Shown: positions 17,586 to 26,104 of the stretch, piece after piece
How the letters are laid out: every line of letters starts with the position of its first letter
Position numbering within the stretch: the first letter of the stretch is position 1
Source: Bradyrhizobium sp. B097
GTDB lineage: Bacteria; Pseudomonadota; Alphaproteobacteria; Rhizobiales; Xanthobacteraceae
Assembly (NCBI RefSeq): GCF_038957035.1
Contig: NZ_CP152412.1
Span: 372,001-436,000, forward strand
Length of the DNA stretch: 64,000 nt
Direction: 5' to 3'
Position numbers and translations under genes: made by a program
Notes under the pieces: model-generated
What the model was told of the DNA's origin: nothing
Seen by the model: the letters and a program-made list of their open reading frames with translations, nothing else
The model's database searches: none

Positions 17586-18002
17586 GTCGTTCTCCCATGG
17601 GCGAATGGTCGTTGTATCGAGGCCCGGTGCCGCGCGTTATCTCGCGTGGTGACATCTCGATGACGCGAATGCTAACCGCAGCCGCGGTTGTAGAATTTCG
17701 ACGAAATGACGACTTATATCGAAAAACCGTCAATCCCCTTCGGACTGGCCGCCTATCCGGCGCCGCGGAGTCGGCAGGGACGTCGTGGTCGGCTTCGGGT
17801 ATCCGGAGCACGCGATCGCCGACCCGCGGCCGATGAGGAATGACGTCAAAGGCCGGATGCGGCAGCATAAGATGCCGATTGATCATGCGGGAGGTGAACA
17901 GTTTGAGCATTCATGCCGGGGCCGCCGCGCCACGATCGCAGGACAGCCGAAGTCTGCGGAGAAATCGCAGATCAACGGGGCGCTCGGAATCGGGAGTGAC
18001 AC
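17586..18002. other. Divergent regulatory region of the catabolic cluster
   Basis: 417 bp between the Lrp-type gene and the first catabolic gene. It should contain both promoters and the regulator's operator. Short open frames inside overlap each other and lack ribosome sites, so none is called. I see no -24/-12 promoter here. Confidence 0.4.
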
Positions 18003-18353
18003 ATGAAGCTCAAGCAGGCCTACCTCACCGCCGCGAAGCCCGAAGCGCTGGCCGGGTTTTACGAGGCGCTCGGATTGCCGATCCGCTTCGCTGACGGCGG
18101 AAAGTGGATTCAATTCGCAGGCGAGAAAGCCGCCCTTTGCATCGCAAGCCCAGCCGAATCCGTCTCCGTGCCGTCCCGGAATGCCGTCCTCGTGTTCGAG
18201 GTGGATGATCTGGAAGGGGCTCTGAAGCGCGCGCAGGCGCAGGGCGCGCAGGCGCTTGGCGAGGTCCGTGACATGGGCGCGCACGGCCGGGTCGCTGATT
18301 TCAGGGACCCGGAAAACAATACGATCCAGCTCTTTCAAGCCGCACTCGTATAG
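18003..18353 (+). CDS. VOC-superfamily protein (glyoxalase/bleomycin-resistance fold)
   Basis: A 116-residue protein with two beta-alpha-beta-beta-beta modules (about 1-52 and 60-115) typical of the vicinal oxygen chelate fold. The second module contains ALGEVRDMGAHGRVADFRDPENNTIQLFQ, in part the standard end motif for a metal ligand Glu or its replacement. Such proteins include lyases, extradiol-type dioxygenases, epimerases and binding proteins, so function cannot be fixed. It is first in the catabolic run, 55 bp before the flavin reductase, and may act on an intermediate of the pathway. Confidence 0.8.
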   Translation: MKLKQAYLTAAKPEALAGFYEALGLPIRFADGGKWIQFAGEKAALCIASPAESVSVPSRNAVLVFEVDDLEGALKRAQAQGAQALGEVRDMGAHGRVADFRDPENNTIQLFQAALV

Positions 18354-18408
18354 GCCGGCGAATCAGCTCTCTGGAGAGCTTGGTCTCTATGTATCGGAGC
18401 AATCCATC

Positions 18409-18939
18409 ATGATGAACTTCCGAGTGTCGCCCATGCCCAGTCATGAAATCCCGGTGTTCAGCAGCACGGACTTCCGTAGCGCCATGCGCAACGTGCCGGG
18501 TGCCGTGTCTATCGTCACGACAGGCGCGCGGCCGGGCAGGCACGGTTTGACATTGACGGCCGGCTGCTCGGTGTCGACCGAGCCATCGAGCGTGCTCGTC
18601 TGCGTCAACAAGTCGGCCGGCGCCCACGATACGATCAAGCAGAGCGGATCATTCTGCTGGAACATCCTCACGGCGGATCACGCTGCGTTGGCGCAGAAAT
18701 TCGCAGGCCAGGACGGCAGCAAGGGCGACATACGGTTCAGCGAAGGCTTGTGGCGCGAGCTCGCGACGGGAGCGCCGAGTCTCGTCGAGGCGATCTGCAG
18801 CTTTGATTGCCGGGTGTCCGGTTCATACGATGCCGGCAGTCATACGATCTTCGTCGGCGAGGTGGTCGCGCAGGCGACAAACGCCGATCGCGAACCCCTT
18901 GTCTATGTGAAGGGTGAATTCACCGTGCCCAAGCGCTAG
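18409..18939 (+). CDS. Flavin reductase (HpaC/RutF-like)
   Basis: A 176-residue flavin reductase-like FMN-binding split-barrel protein. Marks are the N-terminal DFRSAMRNVPGAVSIVTT, the flavin-contact region GLTLTAGCSVSTEPSSVLVCVNKSA and the C-terminal HTIFVGEV. Such enzymes use NAD(P)H to make free reduced FMN or FAD for a partner monooxygenase. The luciferase-like oxygenase at 24164-25294 is the obvious partner, giving a two-component flavin monooxygenase. Start at ATG 18409 with CGGAGC eight bases upstream; the frame is open further upstream but overlaps the VOC gene. Confidence 0.9.
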   Translation: MMNFRVSPMPSHEIPVFSSTDFRSAMRNVPGAVSIVTTGARPGRHGLTLTAGCSVSTEPSSVLVCVNKSAGAHDTIKQSGSFCWNILTADHAALAQKFAGQDGSKGDIRFSEGLWRELATGAPSLVEAICSFDCRVSGSYDAGSHTIFVGEVVAQATNADREPLVYVKGEFTVPKR

Positions 18940-18948
18940 TGACCACCG

Positions 18949-19818
18949 ATGCTGTCACTCTGGCTCAATGTTCTCGCGAGCGGCATTCTGCTCGGTCTCG
19001 TCTACGGGCTCGTGGCGCTCGGCCTGACGATCATTTTTGGCGTCATGCGCGTCGTCAACTTCGCACACGGTGAGATGGTCGTGTTCGGCGTCTACATCGG
19101 TTATTGGGCCGTCCGCCTTTGGGACGTGCCGATCATCGTCGCGGCAGCGATCGCAGCGGTCGTGATGTTCATCTTTGGATATTTTCTGGAGACAATGATC
19201 GTCAAGCGGTTCGTCGGCCGGCCGCATCACTATCAATTCATCGTCTTCATCGGTCTGTCGCTGCTCTTCAGCGGCACTCTGCTGGTGGCATTCGGGCCGG
19301 ATCCGCGCCCGACCGCATCACAGCTCTCGTTTCACACCGTGTCGCTCGGCTTCGTGACGCTGGATCTGGCGAGACTTCAAGCGGCGGCAACCGCAGGCCT
19401 GCTCATCACGCTGTTAGGCGTGTATCTGAAGTTTTCATCGTTCGGCCGGTCCTTGCGCGCGGCCGCGGACAACCGCTTGGGCGGCCTTGTCGTCGGGCTG
19501 AACATTCCTCGGATCTATGCGGTGACGTTTGGTATCGGAGCGGCCTGCGCGGGCGTTGCCGGCGCATTGATATCTCCCTTGTTCGACGCCCAGCCATATC
19601 TCGCGGTCGACTTTACCCTGCTGGCTTTCGTGACAGTCATCGTCGGTGGTCTCGGTAGTTTCAGTGGAGCGCTGCTGGGTGGCCTGATGATTGGCGTCGC
19701 CGAAGCGATTGCTGCGTTGATGTTCGCTCCGTCGATGAAGACGGCGCTTCCCTATGCGCTCCTGATCCTCGTCCTGATTTTCCGTCCGAGAGGGTTTTTT
19801 GGTGCAAAAGAGACTTGA
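18949..19818 (+). CDS. livH: Branched-chain amino acid-type ABC transporter permease, LivH-like
   Basis: A 289-residue inner-membrane permease with about eight hydrophobic helices and the LivH hallmark near the start, LVYGLVALGLTIIFGVMRVVNFAHGE. Together with the following three genes and the binding protein at 28073-29305 it forms a complete HAAT-family importer. It begins nine bases after the flavin reductase stop. Catabolic rather than amino acid neighbours suggest that the cargo is the pathway substrate (an organic or aromatic acid), as in several HAAT systems of rhizobia and Rhodopseudomonas. Confidence 0.92.
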   Translation: MLSLWLNVLASGILLGLVYGLVALGLTIIFGVMRVVNFAHGEMVVFGVYIGYWAVRLWDVPIIVAAAIAAVVMFIFGYFLETMIVKRFVGRPHHYQFIVFIGLSLLFSGTLLVAFGPDPRPTASQLSFHTVSLGFVTLDLARLQAAATAGLLITLLGVYLKFSSFGRSLRAAADNRLGGLVVGLNIPRIYAVTFGIGAACAGVAGALISPLFDAQPYLAVDFTLLAFVTVIVGGLGSFSGALLGGLMIGVAEAIAALMFAPSMKTALPYALLILVLIFRPRGFFGAKET

Positions 19819-19831
19819 TGGCGGGACCGAA

Positions 19832-20833
19832 ATGAAGCGGTGGCTCGCCGGGGGATCGGTCCTTGTTGTCCTTGCCTTGGTCGGCGCGCTGGCAAGCCCG
19901 TACCTCATCTCGTTGCTGACGATCGTGTTGCTGTTCACGTTCCTTGGGCAATCCTGGAATTTGATGCTGGGGATCGGCGGGCAACTGTCGATCGGTCATG
20001 CCCTCTTTGTCGGTCTGGGCGCCTATTCGGTGGCCGTCCTCGACGTCAAGTACGGCGTCTCTCCGTGGATCGGCCTTTTGCTCGGAATGGTCATTGCCGG
20101 GTCTGCCGGCGCGGTGCTGGCGTGGTTGAGCTTCCGGTTTGAAGTGCGTGGAATCTATTTCGCCCTGCTGACGATTGCCGCGGCCGAATTCGCCCGGATC
20201 ATGTTCGGTGGCTGGGAGTTTGTTGGCGCCATGCAGGGGCTGTTCTTTCCCGCGCCGACGGGTGCAATCGACATCTCGATGCTCCGGGGTGACGCGCGCT
20301 TCTACTACTTCATAGCTCTTGCTCTGGCGGCATTGGGGATCGTTGGAACCGAAATGATCTCGCGATCGTACTTCGGATATGTCTGGCGAGCGATGAGGGA
20401 CGATGAACAGGCCGCGCGCGCGCTCGGTGTCCGCGCATTCCGGCACAAGATCCTCGTGATTGCGATCTCGGCTGCGACTGCGGCCGTGGGTGGTGGAATT
20501 CTGGCGCTGGTGCAGGGATCGATATTCCCGGATTCGATCATGGGCATGGGGCTCTCCGTCGACGTCCTGATCGGGCCCGTGGTCGGCGGGTTGGGCACGA
20601 CGTTTGGTCCGCTGGTCGGCTCGCTCGCAGCTATTCCCCTGAACCATCTGATGAGTGCTCTCGGCGACAATCTTCGGATCCCGGGACTGAACAGTATCGC
20701 GTACGGTTTCGTGCTGGTGCTGGTCGTCTGGTTCCTGCCCGACGGCATCTGGCCGGCGATTGTGCGGCTCTGCAAGGCAATCCAGATGCCGTCCCGGCTG
20801 TGGCTGCCGCAACCGAGAAAGGCCGAGGAATGA
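19832..20833 (+). CDS. livM: Branched-chain amino acid-type ABC transporter permease, LivM-like
   Basis: About 333 residues with eight to ten membrane helices. The LivM signature LGQSWNLMLGIGGQLSIGHALFVGLGAY is visible, and the EAA-like cytoplasmic loop reads RAMRDDEQAARALGVRAFRHK. I start at ATG 19832; in-frame TTG 19799 and GTG 19802 would overlap livH and are possible, since GAGAGGG lies just before them. The end overlaps the start of livG by four bases (ATGA). Confidence 0.92.
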   Translation: MKRWLAGGSVLVVLALVGALASPYLISLLTIVLLFTFLGQSWNLMLGIGGQLSIGHALFVGLGAYSVAVLDVKYGVSPWIGLLLGMVIAGSAGAVLAWLSFRFEVRGIYFALLTIAAAEFARIMFGGWEFVGAMQGLFFPAPTGAIDISMLRGDARFYYFIALALAALGIVGTEMISRSYFGYVWRAMRDDEQAARALGVRAFRHKILVIAISAATAAVGGGILALVQGSIFPDSIMGMGLSVDVLIGPVVGGLGTTFGPLVGSLAAIPLNHLMSALGDNLRIPGLNSIAYGFVLVLVVWFLPDGIWPAIVRLCKAIQMPSRLWLPQPRKAEE

Positions 20834-21555
20834 CTGTCTTGCTCGAGGTGAAGAATCTCTCCAAATCGTTCGGCGGCTTGGTCGCGGTGAACAATGTCAG
20901 CTTCGCGTTGGAAGCCGGACGTATCACCGCACTGATCGGGCCGAACGGGGCAGGAAAGACGACATGCTTCAATCTCGTCGCGGGCGCCATGCGGCCGACC
21001 TGTGGGCAGGTGGTCTTCGAGGGACACCCGATCGAGCATGCACCGCCTGAGCTTGTTTGCAGGATGGGCATCGCGCGGACATTCCAGATCGTGCGGCCGA
21101 TGCGCGACATGTCGGTGCTCGAGAACGCCATGGTCGGAGCCTTCAGCTGGACCAGGAGCGTCGACGAAGCCAGATCGAAGGCGTACGAATCCCTTGAAAG
21201 CGTTGGACTGGCCGGCAAGGCCGATGCGAGGACCGACCAACTGACGCTGCCGGATCGCAAAATGCTGGAAACCGCCAAGGCGCTATCCACGCGACCTAGG
21301 CTACTGCTGCTGGACGAGGTCATGGCGGGCCTCCGCCCCACCGAAGCCGCGGGCGTTGTCCGCGTGCTGCGGAAACTTGCCGAGGGCGGACTGACGATCC
21401 TGCTCGTCGAGCACGTCATGCGGATCGTGATGGAGGTCGCGTCGCGTATCGTCGTCCTTCATCACGGCGCCAAGATCGCCGAAGGACGCCCTGAAGAGGT
21501 GGTCGCAGATCCGATGGTCCTCGAGAGCTATCTGGGAGCGGGCTTCCATGCCTGA
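20830..21555 (+). CDS. livG: ABC transporter ATP-binding protein, LivG-like
   Basis: A 241-residue ATPase. Walker A is GPNGAGKTT and the Walker B region is LLLLDEVMAGL. The usual LSGGQ-type signature is replaced by LTLPDRKMLE, and the DEP after Walker B is DEV. This variant occurs in a subset of LivG-like proteins as I recall, so it need not mean inactivity; LivF carries a normal signature. Start at ATG 20830 overlaps the livM stop; the frame ends eight bases into livF. It would pair with LivF to power the importer. Confidence 0.9.
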   Translation: MTVLLEVKNLSKSFGGLVAVNNVSFALEAGRITALIGPNGAGKTTCFNLVAGAMRPTCGQVVFEGHPIEHAPPELVCRMGIARTFQIVRPMRDMSVLENAMVGAFSWTRSVDEARSKAYESLESVGLAGKADARTDQLTLPDRKMLETAKALSTRPRLLLLDEVMAGLRPTEAAGVVRVLRKLAEGGLTILLVEHVMRIVMEVASRIVVLHHGAKIAEGRPEEVVADPMVLESYLGAGFHA

Positions 21556-22267
21556 CGAGGCGCTCTTATCGATCGACGGCCTTTCCGTCGCCTATGACGG
21601 ATCGAACGCCCTGAACGGTGTTTCCTTGCGGATCCGCAAGGGCGAGCTGATCTGCGTCGTCGGTGCGAACGGTGCGGGAAAGACCTCGCTGATCAGATCG
21701 ATCTCGGGCATCGTGCCATCTTCCGCCGGCGTGGTGAAACTGAATGGCGTCGATATCACCGGGATGCCGCCATGGGAGGTCTGCGAACGCGGCATTGCGC
21801 AGGTCGCCGAAGGCCGGCAGATTTTCGGGAGCCTTTCCGTCGAGGAAAATCTGCTCCTGGGTGGTTCCCTGAAACGTGCGAAAGCAGGCCGACTTGAAGC
21901 GCTTGAATGCGTCTATCAATTGTTTGAGCGGCTTCGAGAGCGCAGGCGGCAATTGGCCGGGACGCTATCCGGTGGCGAGCAGCAGATGCTGGCGATCGGG
22001 CGCGCGATCATGTCGAAGCCTGAAATCGTCATGTTCGACGAGCCGTCCATCGGGCTGTCGCCGGCCTTGACGGACGTGATGTTTGGCGTGGTGAAATCGC
22101 TGCACGAGCAGGGGATCACGGTGTTGCTGGTCGAGCAGAACGTCGCCAAATCCCTTGCGTTGAGCAATCGTGGCTATGTCCTGGAGAACGGCTCGATCGT
22201 GCTGCACGGACCGAGCGACGAACTGCTGAGCAATTCCGAGATGCAGCGCGCTTATCTTGGAACGTAG
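21548..22267 (+). CDS. livF: ABC transporter ATP-binding protein, LivF-like
   Basis: A 239-residue ATPase with Walker A GANGAGKTS, the Q-loop region QVAEGRQIFGSLSVEENLLLG typical of LivF, signature LSGGEQQMLAIGRA, Walker B IVMFDEPSIGLSP and switch His region LLVEQNV. The start overlaps livG by eight bases, showing translational coupling. A 165-bp gap without a recognisable terminator separates it from the next gene. Confidence 0.93.
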   Translation: MPDEALLSIDGLSVAYDGSNALNGVSLRIRKGELICVVGANGAGKTSLIRSISGIVPSSAGVVKLNGVDITGMPPWEVCERGIAQVAEGRQIFGSLSVEENLLLGGSLKRAKAGRLEALECVYQLFERLRERRRQLAGTLSGGEQQMLAIGRAIMSKPEIVMFDEPSIGLSPALTDVMFGVVKSLHEQGITVLLVEQNVAKSLALSNRGYVLENGSIVLHGPSDELLSNSEMQRAYLGT

Positions 22268-22432
22268 TGGCGTTTCGCGGCTGCGGCATTGATCCGACTG
22301 GCGAGGAACACGGAGCGTATGAAGCAGAAAATGCTGCGATCCAGCGCTGCGGTGGCGATTTGTGTCGACGCTCGCCGATGCGGATGCGTTGTATGGCAAC
22401 CGATTCGGGGGTGCGTCGCATAGGTTGACCCT

Positions 22433-23200
22433 ATGCAGAACGACGACACCCTTCGCGTCGAGCGCGACCTCGACATGGTTACGATGACCATGAACCGGCC
22501 GCCGGCGAATGCCTTGAACAACGGACTGGTCAAGCGCTTGTTGGACACGATTCGTGCGCTGTCCGCTGAAGTGTCACCGCCAGGTATCGTCTTGACCGGC
22601 GGAGGCGATCGCTTCTTCAGTGCGGGTGGCGATATCAAGGAAGTCGCCGGCCTCGAGATATCCAGACCTCGCATGCGGGACTTCCACGCGCTGTTGTGCG
22701 AGATGGAGAGCTATCCGGGCCCGCTCGTTTGTGCCGTCCGTGGCTATGCGGTCGGAGGCGCCCTGGAATTCCTGCTTCACGCCGATTACGTCGTCGCAGA
22801 TCACGCCTGCATGATCGGGTTTCCCGAGATCAACCACGGTCTCCTGCCGGCGGCCAAGGGAATGCGGCAAGCCGTGCGGAAACTGGGGCTTCGGGAAGCA
22901 CAGGCATTGCTTTACTGGGGCGACTTGGTCGACGCCCGGAAGGCGCTCGAAATCGGAGCGATCAGCGAGGTCACAACCACCGCTGATGTGATGGACCGTG
23001 CCGTGGAGGTATGCAGGCATCTTCGCGGGAAGGAACCGAAACTATTCGCCGCGATCAAGCGCTCGTTGAACTTGACGGGACAAATGGATGACGCTTCGCT
23101 TGAGGCGATGACGATCGAGGATCTCGGCGCCTATTTGACCGGGGATAGCTCGGCAGACGCGCGCGCCCGTTTCCTGTCGAAGAATTCAAAGAAGGCTTGA
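22433..23200 (+). CDS. Enoyl-CoA hydratase/isomerase 1
   Basis: A 255-residue crotonase-fold protein. The oxyanion-hole segments are DRFFSAGGDIKEV and VRGYAVGGALEFLLHADYV. The first catalytic glutamate of hydratases is kept in FPEINHGLLPAAKG, and a second acidic position lies in LGLREAQALLYWG, so hydratase activity is plausible. It acts on an acyl-CoA thioester, probably one produced by the acyl-CoA synthetase at 26105. Its TGA stop abuts the ATG of the creatininase-family gene, so the two are coupled. Confidence 0.88.
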   Translation: MQNDDTLRVERDLDMVTMTMNRPPANALNNGLVKRLLDTIRALSAEVSPPGIVLTGGGDRFFSAGGDIKEVAGLEISRPRMRDFHALLCEMESYPGPLVCAVRGYAVGGALEFLLHADYVVADHACMIGFPEINHGLLPAAKGMRQAVRKLGLREAQALLYWGDLVDARKALEIGAISEVTTTADVMDRAVEVCRHLRGKEPKLFAAIKRSLNLTGQMDDASLEAMTIEDLGAYLTGDSSADARARFLSKNSKKA

Positions 23201-23968
23201 ATGGCCGTACTGCCACCCCTTGAAGAAATCCGCTTGGAGCTGATGAGCTTCGAGGACGTATCGGCTGCTCTGGCGCAGGGACGTTCGACCGTCATGATAC
23301 CGTGCGGCGCTGTCGAGCAGCATGGGCCGCATCTTCCGCTTTGCATGGATGCCGACCATGCTGACGCCCTCGCGGCCAAAGTGGCACGGCATCTCGGCGA
23401 TGCCCTGATCGCCCCGACGATCAAGGTCGGCTGTTCGGCCCACCATCTTGTCTTCCCCGGTACGATCTCGCTTCGACCGGAAACCTTCGAATCGATCTGC
23501 CTCGATTACTGCACAAGTCTTGCCCAGCACGGCTTCAAGCGGATCCTGCTGTTCTCCGGGCACATCGGAAACTTTCCCGTCCTGCGCGACATGCTTCCTC
23601 GATTGAGGCGTGCGGTTGCGCCCGACGTTGAGATCGATGCGTTCTGCGACGCAATTGCCTGGGTCGACAGGTGGCGAAGCGCCGTCAGCGATGCCGGGGG
23701 TGATCCCAACGCAGTTGGCGGGCACGCCGATATCGCGGAGACGTCGCTCATGATGTGGCTCCGCCCCGATAGCGTGCGGCTGGACCGATTCGAAGTGGGG
23801 TACCTAGGCGCGCTGTCTGAACAGCAGCTTCAGTCCATGTGGAAGAATGGGATCAAGTCGATCACGCACAACGGGATCATTGGCGATCCTCATGGATCGA
23901 CCGTCGAGATCGGTGCTCAATGCCTCGAGGCGATCGCGGATCTTCTGGCGACCTCGTTTGCCAGATGA
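23201..23968 (+). CDS. Creatininase-family amidohydrolase
   Basis: A 255-residue protein of the creatininase/MftE fold, metal-dependent hydrolases acting on cyclic amides, formamides or peptides. The metal-ligand motifs are present: PCGAVEQHGPHLPLCMDAD (Glu, His, Asp), LFSGHIGNFPVL in place of the usual GHGGN, and GHADIAETSLMMWL. It begins directly after the hydratase stop with no spacer. Its presence among CoA-pathway genes suggests that the substrate or an intermediate contains a C-N bond, such as a lactam; this is inference. Confidence 0.85.
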   Translation: MAVLPPLEEIRLELMSFEDVSAALAQGRSTVMIPCGAVEQHGPHLPLCMDADHADALAAKVARHLGDALIAPTIKVGCSAHHLVFPGTISLRPETFESICLDYCTSLAQHGFKRILLFSGHIGNFPVLRDMLPRLRRAVAPDVEIDAFCDAIAWVDRWRSAVSDAGGDPNAVGGHADIAETSLMMWLRPDSVRLDRFEVGYLGALSEQQLQSMWKNGIKSITHNGIIGDPHGSTVEIGAQCLEAIADLLATSFAR

Positions 23969-24163
23969 GGCGACGCCGGCCTCTTACGCGGCGCCTGGCG
24001 CGGGAAACTGCCAGCGGTGGTGTTGATTGCAGACAGGATGTGATCCGCCTGCCTGCAGCACAAAATTTGGAAGGATGCGCGGCCGCCACCAGCATTCGGA
24101 CGAAAATGTCGCCGTGCCTATGAAATCCTCTGCCATCTCGAATTTCCCTGAGGACTTTAGAAG

Positions 24164-25294
24164 ATGGCACTTTCGTTCGGGTTCTGGTCGGAGCAGGAAA
24201 CCCAGGTCGGGCAGAGCTATGCGCGGCGACTGCACGAACTGGTTGACGAGGTGCGCCTCGCGGAAAAGATGGGGTTCGACTGCGTCGCGCTGTCCGAGCA
24301 GCACGTCGCGCTCGGCGGCATCTCGAGCTCCGCTCCGGAAGTGGTCTACGGCTATCTCGCCGCGGTAACCTCGCGCGTGAAGCTGCGGTCTGCGGTGACC
24401 CTGATGCCGCAGAAGATCAATCACGCCTTGCGCTCGGCGGAGCGGCTGGCCGTTACCGATATTCTGTCGCATGGCCGCATGGAGTTCTACGCCGGCCGCG
24501 CCAACACGACCATCGCAATGCGTGCCTTCAACGTCGATCCCAGCGAAACGCTTGCCCAGATGGAAGAGGGGATCGCGCTTCTGAAGAAATCGATGCGCGA
24601 GGATATCTTCACCTTCGAGGGGAAGTACTACCAGATTCCGCCGCGGATGCTCGTGCCAAAGCCCCTGCAGAAGCCGCATCCGGTCATCGGCATCGCCGCG
24701 ACGAGCGAGCGCAGTCACGCCTGGGCGGGATCCGAGGGCCTCGCCCTGATGAGCGCCTCGATCTACCAGGGGTGGGACGTTCAGCAAGGGCTTCTCGATA
24801 CCTATCGACGCGCCTGGAAGCGCGACGAGCAGGGTCCGCTCGAGCGTCCGCGCGTCGGCCTTCCGCTGTTCTTCGGCATTGGTCCGACGGACCAGAAGGC
24901 GAAGGACGACTACGCCGAGCCGCTGATGCACTACGCGAGGATCTCCACCGACGCGTATCCCCGCCTGGCGAAGCTCGCGGATGACTATGCGTACATGAGC
25001 GAGAGCGTTCCGGCCATGGAGCGCGCCGGAAGAGACTGGGACTATCTACTCAACCATTCAGCGACAACGGTTTGCGGGAGTCCCGACACCGTTATTCGCC
25101 AGATTGAGAAGTTCCAGGAGCTGGGCATCGACGAAGTGCTGCTGCATCTCGACTCGGTCAGCCACGAGAAGATCATGGAAGCGATCGAAATGTGCGGCCG
25201 TTACATCATTCCGCACTTCAACGACAAGAACAACGTCGTGCGGCCCACGGAAGACATTCTCGCGCAAATCCGGGCCATGCGGCCTCAAAGGTGA
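24164..25294 (+). CDS. Luciferase-like (LLM) flavin-dependent monooxygenase
   Basis: A 376-residue TIM-barrel flavin monooxygenase of the bacterial luciferase superfamily. Typical elements are FGFWSEQ at the start, EKMGFDCVALSEQHV, RVKLRSAVTLMPQ, and HGRMEFYAGRANT in the flavin site. Such enzymes take reduced FMN from a separate reductase, which this cluster supplies at 18409-18939. A 195-bp spacer with no called gene precedes it. Possible reactions include ring or C-N oxidation and Baeyer-Villiger-like steps; the substrate is unknown. Confidence 0.9.
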   Translation: MALSFGFWSEQETQVGQSYARRLHELVDEVRLAEKMGFDCVALSEQHVALGGISSSAPEVVYGYLAAVTSRVKLRSAVTLMPQKINHALRSAERLAVTDILSHGRMEFYAGRANTTIAMRAFNVDPSETLAQMEEGIALLKKSMREDIFTFEGKYYQIPPRMLVPKPLQKPHPVIGIAATSERSHAWAGSEGLALMSASIYQGWDVQQGLLDTYRRAWKRDEQGPLERPRVGLPLFFGIGPTDQKAKDDYAEPLMHYARISTDAYPRLAKLADDYAYMSESVPAMERAGRDWDYLLNHSATTVCGSPDTVIRQIEKFQELGIDEVLLHLDSVSHEKIMEAIEMCGRYIIPHFNDKNNVVRPTEDILAQIRAMRPQR

Positions 25295-25323
25295 ATTCAC
25301 AGAGAAACGGAACGGAACCAGCA

Positions 25324-26103
25324 ATGTCACAGCATAGCTACAAGTATCTGATCGTCGAGAAGCGCTCCAGCGGCGTTGCCGTAGTCACGATGAACCGGCC
25401 GGAGAGCCTGAACGCCATCAATTGGGACATGCACGAGGAGCTGGAGCGGCTCTTCGTCGACCTGGATCACGACAACGACGTTCGCGCAATCGTCTTGACC
25501 GGCGCAGGGCGTGGCTTCTGCTCGGGCGGCGACCAGAAGTCGCTCGACAAAGGCCCGCTGCCGTCGCCGACCAGGAGCGGACGCCATCTGGTCCGCAATA
25601 TGCTCGAGGTCGAGGTGCCGATCGTGGCGGCGGTCAACGGTGTTGCCGTCGGGCTCGGGGCGACGCTTGCCCTGTTCTGCGATGTCATCTTCGCGAGTCC
25701 GACCGCGCGATTTGCCGATACGCATGTGACGGCGGGCGTGGTTGCGGGTGATGGCGGTGCGGTGATCTGGCCGCTGCTGATGGGGCCGGTACGCGCCAAG
25801 CACTACCTGATGACGGGAGAGTTCATCTCCGCCGAGAAGGCCGCCGCCATGGGCATGATCAACGAGGTCATTTCGGGCAGGGACGTCAAGGACGCGGCGA
25901 TCGAATACGCGGAGATGCTTGCAAGCGGCCCTCGGGAGTCGATCATCTGGACGAAGTACAGCGTCAACAAGATCATCAAGCAGTATGCGCATCTGGTGCT
26001 CGACACCTCGGCCGCGCTGGAGATGCTGACCTTCGCGCTACCCGAGCGCCGCGAGGCCGTCGCCGCATTCGCTGAGAAGCGAAAGCGCTTCGCGGAGCGC
26101 TGA
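25324..26103 (+). CDS. Enoyl-CoA hydratase/isomerase-family protein 2
   Basis: A 259-residue crotonase-fold protein with oxyanion-hole segments GRGFCSGGDQKSL and VNGVAVGLGATLALFCDVIFA. Where hydratases have Pro-Glu, this one has Thr-His (FADTHVTAGVVAGDGGAV), so the first catalytic Glu is missing; it may be an isomerase, hydrolase, lyase or ring-cleaving homologue rather than a hydratase. Start at ATG 25324; an in-frame reading begins at 25192 but lies within the preceding gene. It ends one base before the acyl-CoA synthetase start. Confidence 0.88.
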   Translation: MSQHSYKYLIVEKRSSGVAVVTMNRPESLNAINWDMHEELERLFVDLDHDNDVRAIVLTGAGRGFCSGGDQKSLDKGPLPSPTRSGRHLVRNMLEVEVPIVAAVNGVAVGLGATLALFCDVIFASPTARFADTHVTAGVVAGDGGAVIWPLLMGPVRAKHYLMTGEFISAEKAAAMGMINEVISGRDVKDAAIEYAEMLASGPRESIIWTKYSVNKIIKQYAHLVLDTSAALEMLTFALPERREAVAAFAEKRKRFAER

Positions 26104-26104
26104 G

